Positions 15,219-22,256 of a stretch of 33,110 bases of DNA are shown here, piece after piece. Below the pieces are notes generated by a model, which had not been told where the DNA came from, made no database searches, and was given only the letters and a program-made list of their open reading frames with translations. The first letter of the stretch is position 1. Each line of letters starts with the position of its first letter. Source of the stretch: an uncultured Nitrospira sp. (lineage in GTDB: Bacteria; Nitrospirota; Nitrospiria; Nitrospirales; Nitrospiraceae); NCBI GenBank assembly GCA_902500745.1, contig CABVRS010000019.1, positions 1 through 33,110 of the forward strand, given 5' to 3'. The position numbers and the translations under genes are program-made.

Positions 15219-15465
15219 AACTTCCCTAGCACCAGGAGAGACTCCATGGCGTAAAGAAAGCAGCAGGTGAATCTTAGCATGAACATTCCCCTGAAAACAG
15301 AACAAAGATGTCAATGTAATCAATGGCTTGATAAATAAAATCTGGAGATGAGAAATGAAAAGCCATGGGGATGGGAAAGGATATTCACTACGCGAGGCCA
15401 CGCCCGATTGAGGTACAAGGCCTGCCGACGGACCCACCACAATCCCGCACATCACCATTTCGTGT

Positions 15466-15726
15466 TTACTGACGACCGAGGATCTCTTGCTCCGCCTGAA
15501 GCCAGTCATCCAGTGGGCCTTGACGGATGCGTCGTTCATAGTTCTCGAAGGCACGTGCGGCGATCCGTTCATGAAGTGTTGCCGACACAGAGGGGGGGTA
15601 CGACTCTGGTGTCGTTCGCCGAGTAGGTTTCTGACGCGTCGTCTTCGATTTGGTCGAAGGTTTCGGTTTGGTCTGGATTTTCGGTTTGGCCGAGGCCTTC
15701 AGCTTGATTGGCTTCTTCGATGTCAC
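15466..15726 (-). CDS. DUF2934 protein with basic N-terminal tail
   Basis: An 86-aa protein from GTG 15726, with GGAAGGGA just upstream. Residues 1-45 are a Lys/Pro/Thr-rich disordered tail (KKPIKLKASAKPKIQTKPKP and more). Residues about 50-84 match DUF2934: HERIAARAFENYERRIRQG then LDDWLQAEQEIL, with the typical 'DDWLQAE' ending. DUF2934 proteins are short helical proteins of unknown function, common in Nitrospira and proteobacteria. The basic tail suggests nucleic-acid contact. A strong minus-strand terminator lies downstream and an inverted repeat (15746-15770) lies 20 bases before the start. Family call is good; role unknown. Confidence 0.8.
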   Translation of the reverse strand: MTSKKPIKLKASAKPKIQTKPKPSTKSKTTRQKPTRRTTPESYPPSVSATLHERIAARAFENYERRIRQGPLDDWLQAEQEILGRQ

Positions 15727-15745
15727 GAGTCCCTTCCCATATCAT

Positions 15746-15770
15746 CCATCATAAATCAGATTGATGATGG
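15746..15770 (-). promoter_or_regulatory. Inverted repeat before the DUF2934 gene
   Basis: CCATCAT (15746-15752) is matched by ATGATGG (15764-15770) across 11 bases, ending 20 bases upstream of the DUF2934 start. It could be an operator or a 5'-UTR hairpin. No partner regulator is evident. Confidence 0.3.
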
Positions 15771-15940
15771 CAAAGCTAGGCCATCCCTAGGGAGATGTCA
15801 AGGCGAGACCATCACCGTGGCATGGCTGCACCTCGCGTAGCGATTGAAACGGCGTATCAGGACTATGGTGATTGCTGAAATTCGAGAGCTTGTTGAGGTC
15901 TTTTGCGTTGATCGGACTGAATGAGTTGTGAGGGCTCGTG

Positions 15941-16408
15941 TTAGCCGGGAGGTGGTGACACCCCTTCGTTGGGCCCTGAGCTCCTCGGTTGAACCGAAGC
16001 GTCTTGAGCCATTACTGTCGGTGTGAATGCTCCCCATTCTCGGGGCAACTGCTGCAACTCAGAATGAACCACCTGAAGCAGAGCCTGGAGGTCCAGCGGT
16101 TTGGGAAGGGTCCGCCGAGCCCCGATGAGCGTGGCCTGCTGAAGCTCCTCGCCGGAGAGCCCGCTCATGGCGATAACCCTCACATCCACGCACAAGCGGA
16201 TTAATTCCACGATGACCTCTAGACCGTTCATCTCTGGCATCTCCAGATCTGTGATGACCAGATCCACGGGGTGCACACGGAACCGTTCAAGTCCCTCTCG
16301 GCCATTAGCTGCTTCCCAGACCTGATATCCAGCATCCTCAAGAACCCGTGCAAGCAAGGTGCGCACGGCAGCATGATCATCAATAATCAGAATCGTGGCT
16401 GGCCTCAT
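15941..16408 (-). CDS. Single-domain CheY-like response regulator
   Basis: A 155-aa protein, almost all receiver domain. The acidic pocket is Asp10/Asp11 (ILIIDDHAAV), the phosphoacceptor Asp54 (DLVITDLEMPEMNG), the switch Ser82 (AMSGLSG), and Lys103 (LPKPLD). The C-terminal 30 residues are polar and Pro-rich (QPRSSGPNEGVSPPPG) with no output domain. It should therefore act by protein contact, or relay phosphate. No kinase is adjacent; the nearest is at 23668-24864 and is paired with its own regulator. It lies within the tRNA-bounded region. Confidence 0.92.
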   Translation of the reverse strand: MRPATILIIDDHAAVRTLLARVLEDAGYQVWEAANGREGLERFRVHPVDLVITDLEMPEMNGLEVIVELIRLCVDVRVIAMSGLSGEELQQATLIGARRTLPKPLDLQALLQVVHSELQQLPREWGAFTPTVMAQDASVQPRSSGPNEGVSPPPG

Positions 16409-16754
16409 CGGATCCCTCTCTCACTCCGGCGGTCGCATGTGAGGATTCCCGCCATTCTCTGGACCGCATAATCAACTACCCGACCCAGAGAGTCTGATCG
16501 TCGCTCGACCTGAATGAAATACGTCCAAAGAGGGGGTAGCTGAGGAATAGACGATTCCGACACGGCACCGCACACAGCCAGCTCGGTTCAATGAACCAGT
16601 CGAGAGGCACATTGGGCCAGCTGTGAAGATCCCTCAGAAGCTACCGGAAGAACCTGGAACAGTCCCACTGGTAATTCGGGCGATGAGCGAGATACGGCAA
16701 GCCGAGCAAAGAAGCCCCAGCTGATGGCTTCTTGTGAAAGAAGCAGGCACCGTC
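16409..16754. other. Stretch without a recognised gene
   Basis: About 345 bases between the response regulator and the membrane-protein gene. I find no credible coding frame; the open frame at 16634-16843 (-) overlaps the membrane protein and has no family character. The left end should contain the promoter and ribosome site of the response regulator (AGAGAGGGATCC precedes its start on the minus strand). Confidence 0.45.
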
Positions 16755-17189
16755 CTATGGGTTTCGCCGTGCTCGAGGCATGCGGTGAACATGGCTTGAA
16801 TCGGAAGACTGGGCTGGCGGTTCAAGTTCGCTGAGGCGGACACGCAGCAAAAGCCGACCGAGGATCACGGTCGTCACGATGAAGCCAATACTGTTCAACC
16901 ACCCAACGAAAGACTGTGTGCCCGCGATCACGTTGCTCACGTTGAACAACCAGAGCCCCAGCCCCAGCGCCACAAGGTACGTAGGGCGCGTGGTCTCCGT
17001 CACATGCAGGGCCATTGCCACTCCAATCGACTCTGCCAGCAAAGCGAGAAGGAGGGACAACCCAGGATCGGTCTGAGACGTAATCCCACTGGCGGCAAAT
17101 ACGATACCCGCCATAAAGGTGATGCCATACGCTATCGCAACACCCCGCACAAGAGCTCGCCATGGGAACGGCTGAAGACGATCAGACAT
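16755..17189 (-). CDS. Small four-helix membrane protein
   Basis: A 144-aa integral membrane protein with four hydrophobic segments: VRGVAIAYGITFMAGIVFAA, LSLLLALLAESIGVAMAL, TYLVALGLGLWLFNVSNVIA and LNSIGFIVTTVILGRLLL. The C-terminus is cytoplasmic-looking, polar and basic (SHVHRMPRARRNP). There is no catalytic motif and I do not recognise a family. It is the last gene before the tRNA-like remnant at 17259, so it lies at the right end of the putative island. Confidence 0.7.
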   Translation of the reverse strand: MSDRLQPFPWRALVRGVAIAYGITFMAGIVFAASGITSQTDPGLSLLLALLAESIGVAMALHVTETTRPTYLVALGLGLWLFNVSNVIAGTQSFVGWLNSIGFIVTTVILGRLLLRVRLSELEPPAQSSDSSHVHRMPRARRNP

Positions 17190-17258
17190 ACGGCGCAGGG
17201 TACGAGCCGCATTGCGATCTTTCCCATCCTACAAAAGCCGGGGTTATGGAATAGAACG

Positions 17259-17303
17259 TTCCTAAGTCACAGATCGCACATTCAATTCGTATCGGAAACA
17301 CCA
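17259..17303 (+). repeat. Decayed copy of the tRNA-Arg 3' half (att-like remnant)
   Basis: Aligned without gaps to 13739-13783 of tRNA-Arg(CCT) at a constant offset of 3520 bases, 35 of 45 positions match. TTCAATTCGTATCGG (17281-17295) is identical, and the terminal CACCA is kept. All ten differences are transitions, mostly G to A, the pattern of slow decay rather than random similarity. The 5' half (17227-17258) aligns only poorly. This fits an attachment-site duplicate left by integration at the tRNA gene, or a dead tandem tRNA copy. The acceptor stem can no longer pair, so it is not a working tRNA. Confidence 0.75.
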
Positions 17304-17649
17304 GACCAATCTTCGGCTAGCCCGTGCACTTTTTATCGTCGCATCGTCACTGAGCCTATGAATACACACCGCACACACACCTTCCGCATCTTCCTCGTTT
17401 GATACCGCCCGTCATACGCCTCACCGGCTCTTCTGAGTTCTTAGGCAATTGATGCTGCCCTCGGTATCCATCCCACCTCACCGTAGCACATAGACCGTGT
17501 AAGGTTTTGTCGTCGACACAGACTACCGTCCATGTAACCGGATGAACAAGATGCTCTCCTTACGATGAGACACGAATGAGAGAAACTCTCAGACATCCGG
17601 TGAACGCAAGCAACGAAACGTGCCAACCATTCACCAAAGGAGATCAACG
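17304..17649. other. Stretch without a recognised gene
   Basis: About 345 bases between the tRNA remnant and the secreted small protein. No coding frame is convincing; the open frame at 17441-17665 (-) is antisense to the start of the next gene. It should hold the promoter of the 17650 gene, but I cannot fix hexamers. A good ribosome site, AAAGGAGAT (17636-17644), ends the stretch. Confidence 0.45.
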
Positions 17650-18147
17650 ATGATGCCGACAACAATCAACAAGGAATCACAGAAGAAGAGTGACGTACTC
17701 CGTGCTCCCCTGGCCGCAGCGCTGATACTGGCATTTGCCGTACCGGGATACGCAGCAGACTTGCCCGCCTCGGTCGCTGGAAAGGCTTCGGACGCCCTGG
17801 TCACCCTTGCCACCACAGGCAATCCCGAGCCCTTGCACGCGGAGCTTGGGGGCACAGTAGTCTCTTCTGAAGACCTGCAGAAGAAAGCCAACGCCCTGAT
17901 GAAGCTGAATCAGACAGAGCATCTTGCACCTAAGGCCCTCATCGCCCCGAATGGGGATGTGTACGCCATGGTTGCGCCTACCCTGACCAAGGACAACTTT
18001 ATTCTGGCCGATAGCCAAGGAAATATTCTGCGAGTGGACGTCGGCGACACTGAAGGACATCACATGCCATTTGTCGTTGAGAACGTTGTGGAGGATGGCG
18101 GAACTCCTTGGTATGTCGAGTTCTGGCGTTGGATTACCCGTCAATAG
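17650..18147 (+). CDS. Small secreted protein of unknown function
   Basis: A 165-aa protein. The frame is open to 17620, but AAAGGAGAT stands six bases before the double ATG at 17650/17653. The first 42 residues form a long signal peptide with a polar N-region (NKESQKKSDVLR), a hydrophobic core (APLAAALILAFAVPGYA) and cleavage before ADLPASV. The mature part is mixed alpha/beta, with a beta-rich end (DGGTPWYVEFWRWITRQ). No cysteine or repeat is present. It lies 50 bases before an FG-GAP lipoprotein gene on the same strand and may be co-transcribed. Family not recognised. Confidence 0.75.
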   Translation: MMPTTINKESQKKSDVLRAPLAAALILAFAVPGYAADLPASVAGKASDALVTLATTGNPEPLHAELGGTVVSSEDLQKKANALMKLNQTEHLAPKALIAPNGDVYAMVAPTLTKDNFILADSQGNILRVDVGDTEGHHMPFVVENVVEDGGTPWYVEFWRWITRQ

Positions 18148-18197
18148 ATCCTGTCACCGGACAAAACCGTACGTGCCGCCCACTAAAGGTGAATGAA

Positions 18198-19772
18198 ATG
18201 GGAGCCAGTTCAATGTCTATCAATCTCGGGTTCCGTATTACGATCAGTCTGGTTATCTGCCTGTTCTTGCTGAGTGGATGTGCCTCACGGTCTGCCGTCA
18301 TTCCTGTGCTGGCACCATTCACCCAAGTTCCAGTAGACTTTACACATGTATGGACGAAAGGCGCCCATCCATTCACCGGGGCTTCGGTCATCGACATCGA
18401 TGGCGACGGACAGTTCGAGATCTTTGTCGGTGGCGGAGCAGGACAGCACGACGCATTGTTGAGCTATCGCCATGGTCGCCTGGTGAATATCGAACATGGG
18501 ACCGGCCTCTCGAATACCAGCGCAACCTACGGAAGTACGGCCATCGACATGGATGCCGATGGTGACACCGATTTGATTGTCGCACGCGACAACGGGGTCT
18601 ACTTCTATCTCAATGACAGGGGACGGTTTCAGGAACGACCGATCCCCGTCAATCTTCCTGTAGATTCGGTTCCGTTTCACGTCGCGGTCTCGGATATCGA
18701 TCATGATGGGGACGGGGACCTGTATGTCAGCGTGTTTGTGAATGCCAAGGCGTTCAGAAGCGCGACATTTAATGATCCGATGCATGCCAAACCGAACCGC
18801 ATGTTGCTGAACAACGGTGATCTGACATTTGTGGACATCACCGAATCGTCCGGCACGGCCAGCAGACAGAATACCTTCCTCTCCGTGTTCGTCGATTTGG
18901 ATTCCGACGGCTGGCAAGACCTCGTTGTGTCCCAGAACACCGGGGCAGTCGAAGTATTCCGCAACATGAAGGATCGCACGTTCCAGCCCGTCGCCACAAA
19001 ATCTGAGTTTGGTTTTTGGATGGGCTTAGCGGTCGGTGATATCGATAACGATGGCGATCAAGATCTGTTTTTCACGAACGTCGGAGAATCGATTCCCCTC
19101 TTCCTGACGTCAGGCGATCTACAAGACGGCCAGCGCCACACGCACGAATGGATGCTATGGCGAAACGACGGGGCCTTTCACTTTACGGATGTGACCAAGA
19201 CGTACCGGCTCACTGGGGAAGGATTCGCCTGGGGTGCCGTGTTCGAGGACCTCAACCTAGACGGGCGACTCGATCTGCTTGTGGCGCAAAACTACATCAA
19301 ATGGCCGGTCCATAAATTATTCAAACTCTCAGGGCGTACGTATCTGCAATCGAACGAACACGGTGCAGAGGCGTTTCGCCACAGTTCCAGCCTGGGAATG
19401 GGGAACACCTACTTCGGCCAATCCCCATTGATCGTCGATCTTGACGGCGATGGCAGACAAGATCTTCTCTGGATCAATATGGACGGCCCGGTACGAGCCT
19501 TTCTGAACACGACTCGCAACAACTACGTCACACTCGTCATCCCAGACACTGTCTCTGCTCTCGGAACCCGTGTCAGCATTGAGACCGAGAACGGGCGGAG
19601 TTATACCCGCGCCGTGGTTGGCAATGTGGGTATGTTGACCGATCAAACTCCGGAACTGACGTTCGGACTGGGGAACCTCGAACGGGTCCGGCGCGTGCTC
19701 ATTCATCGCCCGAATGGGCAAACGGAGATTCTTTCCTCGCCACCCATCAACACGAAGATCATGCTCAATTAG
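18198..19772 (+). CDS. FG-GAP/VCBS-repeat lipoprotein with C-terminal ASPIC/UnbV domain
   Basis: A 524-aa surface or periplasmic lipoprotein. The frame opens at 18108, but ATG 18198 (AAAGGTG upstream) or ATG 18213 gives a clean lipoprotein signal: a hydrophobic core and lipobox LLSGC, with Cys28 from the first start. Seven calcium-loop repeats of the FG-GAP type follow, e.g. DIDGDGQFEIFVGG, DMDADGDTDLIVARD, DIDHDGDGDLYVSVF, DLDSDGWQDLVVSQN, DIDNDGDQDLFFTN, DLNLDGRLDLLVAQN and DLDGDGRQDLLWIN, forming a beta-propeller. The last 75 residues (ALGTRVSIETENGRSYTRAV onward) match ASPIC/UnbV. Such proteins usually bind other proteins or sugars at the cell surface. The domain call is firm; the partner is unknown. 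Confidence 0.9.
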   Translation: MGASSMSINLGFRITISLVICLFLLSGCASRSAVIPVLAPFTQVPVDFTHVWTKGAHPFTGASVIDIDGDGQFEIFVGGGAGQHDALLSYRHGRLVNIEHGTGLSNTSATYGSTAIDMDADGDTDLIVARDNGVYFYLNDRGRFQERPIPVNLPVDSVPFHVAVSDIDHDGDGDLYVSVFVNAKAFRSATFNDPMHAKPNRMLLNNGDLTFVDITESSGTASRQNTFLSVFVDLDSDGWQDLVVSQNTGAVEVFRNMKDRTFQPVATKSEFGFWMGLAVGDIDNDGDQDLFFTNVGESIPLFLTSGDLQDGQRHTHEWMLWRNDGAFHFTDVTKTYRLTGEGFAWGAVFEDLNLDGRLDLLVAQNYIKWPVHKLFKLSGRTYLQSNEHGAEAFRHSSSLGMGNTYFGQSPLIVDLDGDGRQDLLWINMDGPVRAFLNTTRNNYVTLVIPDTVSALGTRVSIETENGRSYTRAVVGNVGMLTDQTPELTFGLGNLERVRRVLIHRPNGQTEILSSPPINTKIMLN

Positions 19773-19883
19773 CCATATGCTTTGACCCCACACCCATTGC
19801 CGCTCATGTTGCTCGTCTTATCGTGACCATGAGGTTTTTCACTCGATGGCCCAACCCGCACAAACCTGCTGTTTTCTTGCCAG

Positions 19884-21353
19884 GTGTCTGCCCCTCAGTT
19901 AGACTTTTTTCACACAGCCATGGCACGAGCACGCGCAGCGGAACAACAACGGTCTCGATCGAAAACTGCTCTCATCGAGGAGATCACGGTTGGAATTAAG
20001 AAATTTCAGGAAGTGGTGGCTGCGATCAATGATATCGGACAAGACGGATTTCCCTATCGCGATGCAGCACAAAGCAAAGCTGAGCTACAGTTTCGTGAAT
20101 GTCTGCGACACACATTCGGTGAGCGCTCTCAAGAATTTCAGGCACATCGGAACTTCAAAATTCGGACGGCGGATAAGGCCGAAGTCACACAGAGCCTCAG
20201 GGTCATTAAAGGTCTGATACACACCCTGGAGGACAAAAAGCTTGAACTGCAAGGGTTGAAACCACCACCAAAATCCGAGCCAGCGCCAGAGGCCAATCCC
20301 AGCAACACTGCGCGCATGGTGCTGGTTCCGCCCACGCCGCCAACCACCGTAACCACACAAACAACTTCACAGATGCCTGTTGCTGTGGCCATGCCGGCCA
20401 ACGTCGGGCCTTGGAGTGCCCAGGTCACACCCACACCTGACGTACAACCGGCTACTCCAACTCCATCAATTCCAGCTCCAATGCCGATGCCTGCACCGAA
20501 TCCAGCTCCGATTCAGACACTATCCCCCACACCCGCACCGGCTCCTGTTCCGACTCCAATTCCCACACCGATGCCAACGGCCCATCTTGTTCCTCCAATC
20601 ATCGCCTCAACACCTCCCTCTCTCACACCGGCCTTACCCCCGGTTACCCAGCCAGTACCCTCGACGCCTGATAAACCAGTGGAGAACGCACAAACACAAC
20701 CCACACCAATGCCGGCTCCAGCTGTCCCCGCGACACCCGCTCAACCAAACGTCAATTCCTCAGCCTCTGTCGCGACAAACCTATCGACGCCCTCAGAAGC
20801 CTCTGATCCCATCCCGGTTACCATTCAAAACTCGCCGTCGGTTAAGGCTTCGACTAGTCCAACCCCGATTCGGGCGAGTGAGCCAGTACTGGATCAGGAT
20901 CCGCTCCAGCTCATTCGAAAAATTTGCCTGCGTCTCCATTCCGTCGCCCGCCAACTGCGGCTTCGACGAGACTATCGTCCAACACTCGAGATCGACGACG
21001 ACCATGACTTACAAGATCTGTTGTGCGCATTGCTGAAGGTGGAATTCGACGAAGTAGCTACCGAGGAATGGACCCCACCCTACACAGACGGCGCGCCACG
21101 AACGATGCTCCTTGTCAATCGAGATCAGATCGCCATCGTCGCAAAAAAGACCAGATCCGGACTGAGCGCAAAGGAACTGGCCGATCAGGTCACAGCGGAC
21201 TCTGCCTATTACAGAGCGCAGGGACGAGGCTCGACCTTGTTTTGCTTTATGTACGACCCAGAGGGTCGCATCGGAAGCCCGAAGCGACTCGAAACAACCC
21301 TAACCAGCGTCAGTGAGCACTGTCGGGTCGAAGTGCTTGTTGCGCCAAAGTGA
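19884..21353 (+). CDS. DpnII/MboI-type nuclease-fold protein lacking catalytic acids, with Pro-rich linker
   Basis: A 489-aa protein taken from GTG 19884 (ATG 19920 is an alternative; neither has a good ribosome site). Residues 1-125 are helical and charged. Residues about 126-335 form a very Pro/Thr/Ala-rich, probably disordered linker. Residues 339-489 match the PD-(D/E)xK domain of the DpnII/MboI family: LLCALLKVEFDEVATEEWTP, QIAIVAKKTRSGLSAKEL, and TLFCFMYDPEGRIGSPKRLE. In active members the core reads RxDFLL...VVEAKKTR. Here it is RTMLLV...IVAKKTR, so Asp is Met408 and Glu is Val419, while Lys421 remains. The domain should not cut DNA but may still bind it or another protein. The gene is followed 4 bases later by an Lrp/AsnC-type protein, so the two likely work together. 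Confidence 0.78.
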   Translation: MSAPQLDFFHTAMARARAAEQQRSRSKTALIEEITVGIKKFQEVVAAINDIGQDGFPYRDAAQSKAELQFRECLRHTFGERSQEFQAHRNFKIRTADKAEVTQSLRVIKGLIHTLEDKKLELQGLKPPPKSEPAPEANPSNTARMVLVPPTPPTTVTTQTTSQMPVAVAMPANVGPWSAQVTPTPDVQPATPTPSIPAPMPMPAPNPAPIQTLSPTPAPAPVPTPIPTPMPTAHLVPPIIASTPPSLTPALPPVTQPVPSTPDKPVENAQTQPTPMPAPAVPATPAQPNVNSSASVATNLSTPSEASDPIPVTIQNSPSVKASTSPTPIRASEPVLDQDPLQLIRKICLRLHSVARQLRLRRDYRPTLEIDDDHDLQDLLCALLKVEFDEVATEEWTPPYTDGAPRTMLLVNRDQIAIVAKKTRSGLSAKELADQVTADSAYYRAQGRGSTLFCFMYDPEGRIGSPKRLETTLTSVSEHCRVEVLVAPK

Positions 21354-21357
21354 GACC

Positions 21358-21774
21358 ATGGCAAAACCACACTTAAAATCACTTCCGTCCGTTACCGCGC
21401 CCACCAAGCCCTTGAAAGCAAAACCCGTGTTGACAGGCCAGACGGACTTTGCTATAAAGCAGCCCACTTCCGGGACGATTCAATATACGATTCACGGTCC
21501 GGCCCCCGGAGATCATGGCATGTCGGATCGGGCTTACGTGCTGATTAACGTGCTCCCAGGGCAAACATCAGCCGTTACTAAAGCGCTTGCGGACATTAAA
21601 GAGATCAAGACAATCGATCCATGTTGGGGCAAGCCTGACATCATTGCCATCGCGGACATTCCTGATCAGGACGCCTTAACCCAATTGGTATTGAGCCGTA
21701 TTCATCGTATCGAGGGAGTGACGCAAACCGACACCCACCTTGTTTACCGGCTGAAGGAGGCCAGAACAAAATGA
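21358..21774 (+). CDS. Stand-alone Lrp/AsnC ligand-binding (RAM) domain protein
   Basis: A 138-aa protein from ATG 21358. The first 55 residues are polar and Lys/Pro/Thr-rich, not an HTH. Residues about 57-135 match the Lrp/AsnC effector domain, an alpha-beta ferredoxin-like fold: SDRAYVLINVLPGQTSAVTK, IKEIKTIDPCWGKPDIIAIA, and a last strand VTQTDTHLVYRLKEA. Stand-alone RAM domains form rings that bind amino acids or other small molecules, or serve as assembly modules, and cannot by themselves bind DNA. It starts 4 bases after the nuclease-fold gene and its stop overlaps the next start (ATGA), so it sits in the middle of a three-gene operon. Confidence 0.8.
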   Translation: MAKPHLKSLPSVTAPTKPLKAKPVLTGQTDFAIKQPTSGTIQYTIHGPAPGDHGMSDRAYVLINVLPGQTSAVTKALADIKEIKTIDPCWGKPDIIAIADIPDQDALTQLVLSRIHRIEGVTQTDTHLVYRLKEARTK

Positions 21775-22256
21775 TCCGAAAGGACTGTCTCGCCATTGTC
21801 GCCCTTACCGCCTTTGCCTTTGGATGTAGCAGCGTTCAGCGTCCTGTCGAACCCAATGTCGTCGAGGTAACCTTGCCCGCACCTGCGGATCAGGTGAAAG
21901 CTGCCGTCTCAAAAGTCCTGAAAGACGACAACTATGATGTGGACTGGAAGGACGGAGCACAGCTTAGTACAGGCTACAGGGATGAACAGCCCAGTATCTG
22001 GGACTGGCTCGTGAGAGGGCGTCTTGGCGTCGTCCGCAGCCGAGCGGAAGCTTCGGTCACTCCTGAAACAGACAAATCCACCAGACTACGCCTGCAAGTG
22101 TCGTCTGAAGGTAAACAGACCATGTTCGACAGCTGGGGCCCCACAGAACCCCAAGTTCCTCAAAGTGCCGAAAACAAACTTCGCTTGATCAAGAACGAGC
22201 TGAAGATCGTCCCCAGCACCTACACGACTGAAACGTTTTACGGGGCGAAGAACTAG
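21771..22256 (+). CDS. Small lipoprotein
   Basis: A 161-aa protein with a lipoprotein signal: LAIVALTAFAFGC, with the modified cysteine at about residue 19, followed by SSVQRPVEP. The mature part has a helix (ADQVKAAVSKVLKDDNYDVD) and beta strands (RSRAEASVTPETDKSTRLRL, a VSSEGKQ segment), a layout common in lipid-anchored BamC-like or DUF3568-like folds; I cannot name the family. Its start overlaps the AsnC-like gene (ATGA), and its TAG shares the CTAG at 22253-22256 with the stop of the convergent regulator. It implies that the operon has an envelope-facing component. Confidence 0.72.
   Translation: MIRKDCLAIVALTAFAFGCSSVQRPVEPNVVEVTLPAPADQVKAAVSKVLKDDNYDVDWKDGAQLSTGYRDEQPSIWDWLVRGRLGVVRSRAEASVTPETDKSTRLRLQVSSEGKQTMFDSWGPTEPQVPQSAENKLRLIKNELKIVPSTYTTETFYGAKN

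Noticed and set aside
15837-15850. GTAGCGATTGAAAC, which joins the first six and last eight bases of the minus-strand CRISPR repeat
   Set aside because: Only 14 bases, with no stem, no second copy and no spacer-like spacing nearby; chance similarity is the simpler reading.
16634-16843. 69-codon minus-strand frame
   Set aside because: It overlaps the membrane-protein gene in another frame and has no start signal or recognisable features.
20380-21036. 218-codon open frame inside the nuclease-fold gene
   Set aside because: It arises from the frame-shifted proline-rich repeat region and has no start signal or family motif.
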